From: Candidatus Nanohalarchaeota archaeon
GTDB lineage: Archaea; EX4484-52; B79-G9
Direction: 5' to 3'
NCBI GenBank assembly: GCA_003660865.1
Contig: QMVA01000042.1
Span: forward strand, 1 to 9,068
Length of the DNA: 9,068 nt
Shown here: positions 1-5,369 of the stretch, piece after piece
How positions within the stretch are numbered: the stretch's first letter is position 1
Layout of the letters: the number at the start of each line of letters is the position of its first letter
The notes under the pieces: model-generated
The model's input: the letters and a program-made list of their open reading frames with translations, nothing else
Databases searched by the model: none
What the model was told of the DNA's origin: nothing
Position numbers and translations under genes: made by a program

Positions 1-3000
1 ATACTTTCTTGTGTCTAAATACACATTGCCTGTGTTTCCACCGGCAAGGGCATAGATATATTTTATCTTCTTGTTAACGGGGAGAGTTACCTGATTGTCA
101 AAGTTCAAGTCTAATTTCGTCCTATAAGTCTCATCTTTCTTTGAGACAGCGGAACCTGTATCAAACAAAACCTTATTATGGATATGTTCCCGTGGATAGC
201 AACTTGTTTTTGTATAATCCGCGTGTTCTAAAAAACCAAGAGTTTCTTTGTTAAGAGTATAGTGGCAATCGTCCTGTTTTATCCATGTGTCTTTAGATGA
301 TATACAGGCGCCGTCTTTGCAGCCGTTTGGGCAAGTATATTCACTCACAGAAGTCACGCCATCGATACAATAGTATTCATCCAATATCGGTCCATTGTCT
401 ACTTTTACTCCATCATCTCCTCTATTACTCTTACAGGAATCAACATCCGTTTTGCCATATTTTGTATTCTTTACTGTTCCTTTCACATGATAATTTTTAC
501 CTCCATCAGAATCTGTGCAAGACGCATCCATTGCCTTGCAGTCTTCAGGACAGTTATAGTCTGTCTCTACATCAGAATCACAGGCACCATTACCGCATCT
601 TGCTGTGCATATACCTGAACTTCCGGTAACGCTTCGTGACCTGGGCTTGATCAGTTTCAAACTGCCGCAACATTGAAATCTGTTTGAAATTGCAGGCATT
701 GATTCACCTTCCTCTATGCATCTAAAATTTGTGCAATCCTTTGGGCACGATGCAATGCTTTCACCTGATGCGCAAACACCATCACTACACACACTTGGAA
801 AATCCTGCTTATACCTGTAATAGACCCGAAGATAAAAGCACCTTGAGGCTTCCACCTTTATCTTCGATGACTGCGGCACATAGTATAGATTATCCCTGTA
901 GCCCCTATAACCCTTAGGGGAATATTGCTTTGTCATCGTCCATCCACCAATTGAGTCATCATATTCATATATCTTAAAATTAGGGGAGTAACAGACACAA
1001 CCACTGCAGCTGTCACCTGTAATTAGAAACCTCAACTTCGTTTCAGGCACAACTTCATATTCTTTATACTTGGAACATCCATTCCAAAGAAACCATGTAG
1101 CTGCACCCTCGCCTTGTGTAGGTGACTTTACACCCCGATTGTTCTTACAATATTCAACATCAGACCCTGAGGGATATACCTGCATGCAATCCTGTGGGCA
1201 AATCCCTTCTTCTTTATCTTCGCAAGTACCATCTCCGCAAATACCAGTATCTTCTTCTTTAGAATTGCACTGTCCAGTATCTTTGTTGCAGCCATTGTCG
1301 CAATAGACAACATTAACCCAACCCTTACTTTCATCGTAACATTTCTGTGACCAGCCCGTGTATTTTCCGGAAGAGTCTTTCTCGCAGTTGTATCTGCCAA
1401 TGATGCACTTTTCAGCAGTATGATCATTATCAAAAGCAGGGCAACAACACCAACTACAATCGCAATTATAACATTCACTTACTGCGCCATCCCACTTCCG
1501 CGACCGTGAAGCCTTTATAGAACATTCATAATCGTGTAGTTCATAACCACAATTATCAATAGACCATGCCCCTGTATTCCCACAACCATGGGTACGGGGA
1601 AGCCAGTCACAACCGGCAGCTTCACATTCAGATTCTGTATTCAGTGCAGTCCCGGGCAAGTCACAGGGATCAACTACTTCAGGAGAATCACTGACCCCAG
1701 TGAACCCGCCATTGAGCACTCCTGCAGACCTGAACCTCAAACCTCCAGGCACACCATATGTTATCACAACAGGAATACTATAACATGTGCTTTCACTACC
1801 TGGATTTCGAACACAGCTACTTACAGTCATTGTTCGTGACTGTCCGGTACTTAAAAAACCATCACGATCAGAAACACGCACAGAAACCCCATCGTTGCAC
1901 TGTATGGTTTCAACAATAACATCCTTGCCAACAGTATTTACAAGAGTAATTTGCAAATCACCACTCAATGAATGAACAGAGTAATCATTTCCATCTACAG
2001 TGACAGCGCCAGTCATTGGAAATCCAGTAGCGCCTTCAGCACAGACTCTTCGGCATATTCCATCTTCACAGCCATTGGAACAAGTATGGATGGTTGACTC
2101 AACGTCATTGCCTTGACAATAGGCTTCCTTTAACTGCTTCTTATCTACACAATAGTCGCTGACACTTCTACATCCACCAGAATTACCAGATTGAGTGCAC
2201 ACTAAACATTCCCCTTTTACATAATAATTCCTGCCCCCATCAGAATCCGTGCATTTCTTATTCTTATCGATTACTGTGGGTGGCTTATTTTCCAGAAAAT
2301 GGTCGCAGGCATTTTTGGATTGCTCCACATCCCATCCTGCAATGATTAATGCATCTTTTCCACTTACATAAGCGTCTTTTACAATATGCGCAATATAGTC
2401 GCTCTGGTAGTTTTCCATCCATTCAGCAACTGTAAGTGTTTTTCCTGCACTGGCAAGATCACCGACAAGCCTGTTTGATGCAGGACCGCTCAGAAGTATG
2501 AGATTCTTAGTTTCTTTATCTGCGGCGGTTACATCAGAATCCTGTTTTATAATATGATTTGGCCATTTTGCTTTGAGTTCGCCAAGGCAGTAAGTATAAT
2601 CCAGTGGTGGAGTATGAGCACCATAAACAATAATAGTATTAGATGAGAATTGACTATATTCGCCTGCTGCTCCATTTGCTCCTGAAAAAGAGATCGTCAA
2701 TTTAGGGTGTTCATCATTACTCATACCTACAACTATTAGCTGTTCTGACTCGGGATCTGTATATTCAAGAGTAATAAATCCCCCGACTGATTTAATATAG
2801 GTCACTCCATTAACTTCAATAACTGATTTATTGTCATTGCTCCATGATGTATATTTTATATAATATTCGCGACCTACCGCAGACACATATTTACAGGAAT
2901 CATATACTTCAAGAGTATGCGGACTGGCACACATTGCCTGTGTGTCCGGGTAACCATCACCTCCAATTACAAAACCCATTATATTCTGAAGTTCCTCGAA

Positions 3001-3081
3001 AAAACCAGAAGCACTGACCACAGTACCTAAACATAAAAACAACACTAAACAAACCACAAAAGAACCAAATATCTTTCTCAT
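1..3081 (-). CDS. Large cysteine-rich exported surface protein, S-layer-like, 3' end beyond window
   Basis: I translated the minus strand by hand from the ATG at 3081: 1027 codons with no stop, open at the left edge. Residues 1-24 are a Sec signal peptide (basic MRK, hydrophobic core 4-18, likely cleavage after VSA at 24). Residues ~148-265 resemble archaeal S-layer proteins: a strand IIVYGA, then NLILLSGPASNRLVGDL (192-208), then a GKDALIIAGWD stretch (241-251). Residues ~347-460 look like an Ig-like beta domain ending in a GGLRFRSAGVLNGG-type stretch. The rest is cysteine-rich (about 65 Cys in the mature part), with three CGDGxC...CPxDC modules and two CTDSDGG modules. A C-terminal anchor, if any, is outside the window. 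The start is supported by GGAGGT six bases upstream and a TATA box. It lies 92 bases after elp3 on the same strand but has its own promoter. Likely role: cell-surface or S-layer-associated structure or adhesion. The specific function is not recognised. Confidence 0.85.
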   Translation of the reverse strand, partial: MRKIFGSFVVCLVLFLCLGTVVSASGFFEELQNIMGFVIGGDGYPDTQAMCASPHTLEVYDSCKYVSAVGREYYIKYTSWSNDNKSVIEVNGVTYIKSVGGFITLEYTDPESEQLIVVGMSNDEHPKLTISFSGANGAAGEYSQFSSNTIIVYGAHTPPLDYTYCLGELKAKWPNHIIKQDSDVTAADKETKNLILLSGPASNRLVGDLASAGKTLTVAEWMENYQSDYIAHIVKDAYVSGKDALIIAGWDVEQSKNACDHFLENKPPTVIDKNKKCTDSDGGRNYYVKGECLVCTQSGNSGGCRSVSDYCVDKKQLKEAYCQGNDVESTIHTCSNGCEDGICRRVCAEGATGFPMTGAVTVDGNDYSVHSLSGDLQITLVNTVGKDVIVETIQCNDGVSVRVSDRDGFLSTGQSRTMTVSSCVRNPGSESTCYSIPVVITYGVPGGLRFRSAGVLNGGFTGVSDSPEVVDPCDLPGTALNTESECEAAGCDWLPRTHGCGNTGAWSIDNCGYELHDYECSIKASRSRKWDGAVSECYNCDCSWCCCPAFDNDHTAEKCIIGRYNCEKDSSGKYTGWSQKCYDESKGWVNVVYCDNGCNKDTGQCNSKEEDTGICGDGTCEDKEEGICPQDCMQVYPSGSDVEYCKNNRGVKSPTQGEGAATWFLWNGCSKYKEYEVVPETKLRFLITGDSCSGCVCYSPNFKIYEYDDSIGGWTMTKQYSPKGYRGYRDNLYYVPQSSKIKVEASRCFYLRVYYRYKQDFPSVCSDGVCASGESIASCPKDCTNFRCIEEGESMPAISNRFQCCGSLKLIKPRSRSVTGSSGICTARCGNGACDSDVETDYNCPEDCKAMDASCTDSDGGKNYHVKGTVKNTKYGKTDVDSCKSNRGDDGVKVDNGPILDEYYCIDGVTSVSEYTCPNGCKDGACISSKDTWIKQDDCHYTLNKETLGFLEHADYTKTSCYPREHIHNKVLFDTGSAVSKKDETYRTKLDLNFDNQVTLPVNKKIKYIYALAGGNTGNVYLDTRKY
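304..519 (-). repeat. CTDSDGG cysteine module, copy 2 (protein repeat, residues 855-926)
   Basis: This is the second copy of the module at residues 277-343. It shares the opening CTDSDGG-N-Y-VKG and the closing C-NGC-DG-C, but the middle is diverged. The two copies are about 510 residues apart, so they are not a tandem duplication. Confidence 0.75.
538..1239 (-). repeat. Three CGDGxC...CPxDC modules inside the surface protein
   Basis: Residues 615-632 (1186-1239), 765-783 (733-789) and 829-848 (538-597) each follow C-G/S-D/N-G-x-C, an acidic spacer of 7-9 residues, then C-P-x-D-C. Each holds four cysteines and several Asp/Glu. This short pattern is widespread in archaeal and bacterial exported proteins. 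Disulfide bonding or calcium binding is an inference. The third module is followed after six residues by the second CTDSDGG module. Confidence 0.75.
2053..2253 (-). repeat. CTDSDGG cysteine module, copy 1 (protein repeat, residues 277-343)
   Basis: The module begins CTDSDGGRNYYVKG, continues through a spacer with a DYC pair, and closes with a C-SNGC-EDGIC ending. Copy 2 at residues 855-926 has the same order: CTDSDGGKNYHVKG, EYYC, then CPNGCKDGAC. It is known to me as a recurring pattern in exported DPANN proteins. I infer disulfide-stabilised small domains. Confidence 0.75.
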
Positions 3082-3087
3082 AAGATT

Positions 3088-3095
3088 ACCTCCCC
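3088..3095 (-). promoter_or_regulatory. Shine-Dalgarno for the surface protein gene
   Basis: The minus strand reads GGGGAGGT, then six bases, then the ATG at 3081. This is a near-perfect archaeal ribosome-binding site and it fixes the start codon. Confidence 0.8.
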
Positions 3096-3133
3096 AAATA
3101 AACAATAAGCTATAAGAAACATATGGCGCTACC

Positions 3134-3144
3134 TATATATAAAA
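3134..3144 (-). promoter_or_regulatory. TATA box for the surface protein gene
   Basis: The minus strand reads TTTTATATATA. A transcript starting about 26 bases downstream (near 3113) would carry a leader of about 32 bases that includes the GGAGGT site. The box lies between the elp3 stop and this gene, so the gene need not depend on elp3 readthrough. Confidence 0.6.
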
Positions 3145-3173
3145 TTAACATCCATGCCGCGCAAATAGCACCC

Positions 3174-4778
3174 TCAAACACTCTTGCTCAAATAGGGTCC
3201 GTCGCGGACATATCCAAGTTTCCTGTAATATTCTCTTGTTCCGATGGCGGAAATGACGATAATTTTATGGGCGCCACTTTTCTTCGCAATTCTCTCTGCC
3301 TCTTTCATCAGCTGCTTCCCAATACCTTTGTGCTGGAAAGAATCCTTGTTTCGATTTTTGAGTTCAAGTGATGTGCCGAAAACTTTTAGTTCACGGATCA
3401 GTGCTGTATTTTTTTGTATCTCTTTTCTTGCAGAATTTAAAGACGGCATTCTCAATCTCAAAAAACCAACAATACAGTTCTGCCTGCGATCCTCAACAGT
3501 AATGAAATACTCTGTGCCCTCAGATGCATAATATTCGTCGACATAAATATCTGTATTCCCCGGTACAATTCCTTTTTTATAATACATATGTCCTGCTTCA
3601 TGGCAGCGTATGCATTTGCATTCTGTATTGTTCTTTTTCATGAGGTTTTCTGCCATCTCTCGTAGGTTGCCTGCTGTCGGTCCTGCTACAATCTTCTCCA
3701 TCGAGATGTCGCGCATGCAGCGCATGATTCTTGCGTAGCGTGGAACTTTCTCCATGAGCTTTGCGACAAGCACAGTTGCAGATTCGTTTGTGAGTGCGCG
3801 ATATTTTCCTTCCTTATACATCTCATAAATCCCTGTCCCTTTAATCACAAGCACTGGATAAATCTTAAGCATGTCCGGCTTAAAATCCGGGTTTTCGAAA
3901 AGTTCGCAAAACATCCCGACATCTTCATTCTCGTTCTGGAAAAGCCCGGGCATCATATGATATACAATCTTAAATCCTGAATCTTTAAGCATCTGTGTCG
4001 CATCCACTACATCTTTTACTGTATGTCCCCTGTTGACTTTTTTGTATATCCTGTCTGAAAGTGTCTGGACTCCGAGCTCGACCCTTGTGGCGCCAAGTAA
4101 GAGCATTGCATCAATATGTTCCTGTTTGCAGAAGTCCGGTCTTGTTTCAATTGTCAGGCCGACACAGCGCGACTTTGCGGTTTCGTTGAGTTTTTGCGCA
4201 TTCTTAAGGGTTCGTACATCTTTTTGGTTAAGTGCATCGAAGCATCTTTTTACAAACCATATCTGGTACCTTTTGCCACATGAGGGAAATGTGCCTCCCA
4301 TGATTATCAGCTCAATTTTGTCAACAGAATGGCCTATTGCTTTCAGTTGTTTTACGCGGTTCCTTACCTGCTTATAGGGGTCATAGTCAAACATTATCGC
4401 GCGCCTTGCAGCAGGCTCAAGTCCTGTATATGATTTTGGCGCATTCTCGCCCTGCGGGCAATAGATGCATTTTCCCGGGCATGATGTTGGCTTTGACATT
4501 ACTGCTACGACTGAGACGCCTGATATGGACCTTACTGGCTTTTTCACAAGAATTGAGACTGCGTTTACTTCTTTTTTTCTTGCATGGAAAAGAATATCCG
4601 AGTTCCTGAGGATGCGCAAGAGGCCATGCTCTTTTGAAAGCCTGCGCTTTTGATAGTCCAGTTTCTGCAAACTGTCAATCTCACCGCAGGTAATGCCCTC
4701 GATAACCTGCCTGGAAATAATCTTTATCTTCTGTTTGTCAGTTAGCTTTGCTTTTTCTGCGCTCACATATCCCACCAA
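3174..4778 (-). CDS. elp3: Archaeal Elp3: tRNA uridine(34) carboxymethyl synthase, radical SAM/acetyltransferase
   Basis: Elp3 uses S-adenosylmethionine, a 4Fe-4S cluster and acetyl-CoA to place a carboxymethyl group on C5 of wobble uridine in tRNA. Archaeal Elp3 is known to act without the other Elongator subunits. The protein is 534 residues, full length for the family. Visible parts: N-terminal tRNA-binding region (~1-85), radical-SAM cysteines C100, C104 and C107 (CPGKCIYC), SYTGLEPAARRA (116-127), MGGTF (160-164), ETRPD (211-215), YPVLVIKGTGIYE (307-319), a zinc-type CKCIRC cluster (387-392), and a C-terminal GNAT domain with acetyl-CoA loop QHKGIGKQL (482-490) and YYRKLGY (517-523). The start is uncertain: TTG 4778, GTG 4775, or GTG 4766, which has GGTGG a few bases upstream and would give 530 residues. 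It is divergent from alaS. Confidence 0.95.
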   Translation of the reverse strand: MVGYVSAEKAKLTDKQKIKIISRQVIEGITCGEIDSLQKLDYQKRRLSKEHGLLRILRNSDILFHARKKEVNAVSILVKKPVRSISGVSVVAVMSKPTSCPGKCIYCPQGENAPKSYTGLEPAARRAIMFDYDPYKQVRNRVKQLKAIGHSVDKIELIIMGGTFPSCGKRYQIWFVKRCFDALNQKDVRTLKNAQKLNETAKSRCVGLTIETRPDFCKQEHIDAMLLLGATRVELGVQTLSDRIYKKVNRGHTVKDVVDATQMLKDSGFKIVYHMMPGLFQNENEDVGMFCELFENPDFKPDMLKIYPVLVIKGTGIYEMYKEGKYRALTNESATVLVAKLMEKVPRYARIMRCMRDISMEKIVAGPTAGNLREMAENLMKKNNTECKCIRCHEAGHMYYKKGIVPGNTDIYVDEYYASEGTEYFITVEDRRQNCIVGFLRLRMPSLNSARKEIQKNTALIRELKVFGTSLELKNRNKDSFQHKGIGKQLMKEAERIAKKSGAHKIIVISAIGTREYYRKLGYVRDGPYLSKSV

Positions 4779-4798
4779 AGAATAGGTTTGCAGGATAG

Positions 4799-4814
4799 AT
4801 ATTTAAAATTATAA
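4799..4814. promoter_or_regulatory. AT-rich box, possible bidirectional TATA for elp3 and a small divergent ORF
   Basis: The box reads ATATTTAAAATTATAA and looks like a TATA element on either strand. Its centre (~4805) is about 27 bases from the TTG at 4778 (elp3, minus) and 25 bases from the ATG at 4830 (plus). Both distances fit archaeal TATA-to-start spacing, which would make the transcripts leaderless or nearly so. This is inferred from spacing only. Confidence 0.45.
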
Positions 4815-4829
4815 CCAAGATAGACAATC

Positions 4830-4910
4830 ATGAACTCATGGTCTGAATTTGCCCCTGAAGATAATATGGATTTTTTAGCGCTTGCCATTGTGATCGATGC
4901 CGCGATGTAA
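4830..4910 (+). CDS. Possible 26-residue leaderless small ORF
   Basis: The frame runs ATG to TAA for 26 residues: acidic and polar at the start (MNSWSEFAPEDNMDF), then hydrophobic (LALAIVIDAAM). It has no Shine-Dalgarno sequence, but the ATG sits 25 bases after an AT-rich box that could start a leaderless transcript. I do not recognise it. It could be a real micro-protein, the remnant of a longer gene, or chance; a frame this short can easily arise at random. It is followed at 4917-4926 by the palindrome AGTGCGCACT. Confidence 0.2.
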   Translation: MNSWSEFAPEDNMDFLALAIVIDAAM

Positions 4911-5053
4911 GATAACAGTGCGCACTTAATTCTCATCAATCATGTTTAATATTTAAATGAGTCTGTTGGTAATACTTATAGGTAAAACAAGCAAGAATGA
5001 GAATATATAGTGAAGGCATTAATAATTTGAGTCTATTGTCTTCTTATATGCTC
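4911..5053. other. Non-coding AT-rich stretch with possible plus-strand promoters
   Basis: I see no gene here. Visible items are the 10-base palindrome AGTGCGCACT (4917-4926), TATA-like stretches near 4944-4956, 4975-4981 and 5001-5010 (GAATATATAG), and an 8-base inverted pair ATTCTCAT (4929-4936) with ATGAGAAT (4997-5004). The box at 5001-5010 could start a transcript near 5032 that would run through the hairpin chain. No tRNA fold was found. Confidence 0.4.
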
Positions 5054-5333
5054 AAAAATCTGCGATTTTTAGGATTGCGGAATTGGTACCCAATACCTAA
5101 TTTCGCAACCCTTAAAATTCCAAGTGAATTTTAGGGTCGCAAAAACGCATGCGTTTTTAGCGATATAGGAAATCGGTACGATTTGCGAAATTTTGAAAAT
5201 TGGTACACAATTTCCAATTTTCGAAATTCGAAATGGGTGAACATTTCGAAAATCCAGCGAATCTGTGATTCGTCCGAATAGATCAAGGCAATTTGGTTTT
5301 GAGTGATGTTTGCTCATTTGTTTCATGCCTTGA
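5054..5333. repeat. Chain of about nine or ten inverted repeats (hairpin array) upstream of alaS
   Basis: Consecutive inverted repeats fill this stretch. They are 5054-5060/5064-5070 (7 bp, loop TGC); 5075-5088/5094-5108 (13 bp, one bulge, one G-U); 5108-5120/5126-5137 (12 bp, one bulged T); 5137-5163 (TCGC, then an 18-base perfect palindrome, bulged A, GCGA); 5170-5175/5179-5184 (6 bp); 5186-5203/5214-5230 (about 17 bp, one bulge); 5227-5235/5242-5250 (9 bp); 5258-5263/5267-5272 (6 bp, loop TGT); and 5283-5290/5326-5333 (8 bp). The last pair encloses a weaker stem at 5300-5306/5310-5316. No credible gene is present. It could be a structured RNA, a protein-binding or nucleoid site, or a decayed palindromic element. 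Orientation is unknown. Confidence 0.8.
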
Positions 5334-5348
5334 CTATAGGAAAAATAG
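5332..5348 (+). promoter_or_regulatory. Probable alaS TATA region
   Basis: CTATA at 5334-5338 and AAAAATAG at 5341-5348 are weak TATA candidates. Spacing of about 26 bases puts transcription start at roughly 5361-5371, so the alaS message would have almost no leader and the hairpin chain would lie upstream of it. This is inferred from spacing alone. Confidence 0.35.
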
Positions 5349-5369
5349 AAAAGATAATCTGTGATAAAA

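Noticed and set aside
1128..1478. 116-codon frame on the minus strand inside the large surface gene
   Set aside because: It is in another frame of the 1027-codon gene, whose motifs and signal peptide are unmistakable. Its apparent membrane segment comes from out-of-frame reading.
1..3081. Broken or frameshifted gene in the left third
   Set aside because: Reading every codon from 3081 to 1 in one frame gave no stop, so the gene is intact here and simply continues past the window.
4911..5053. tRNA or C/D-box sRNA between elp3 and alaS
   Set aside because: No cloverleaf arms or T-loop sequence, and no paired C and D boxes, could be found.
5081..5206. T-box riboswitch for alaS, suggested by TGGTAC words near hairpin tips that could pair with the tRNA-Ala 3' end
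   Set aside because: The full T-box consensus, stem I and an antiterminator are absent, T-boxes are not known in archaea, the word is part of the palindromes, and the likely alaS promoter lies downstream.
5054..5333. CRISPR array
   Set aside because: The units are palindromes of unequal length without regular spacers or identical direct repeats.
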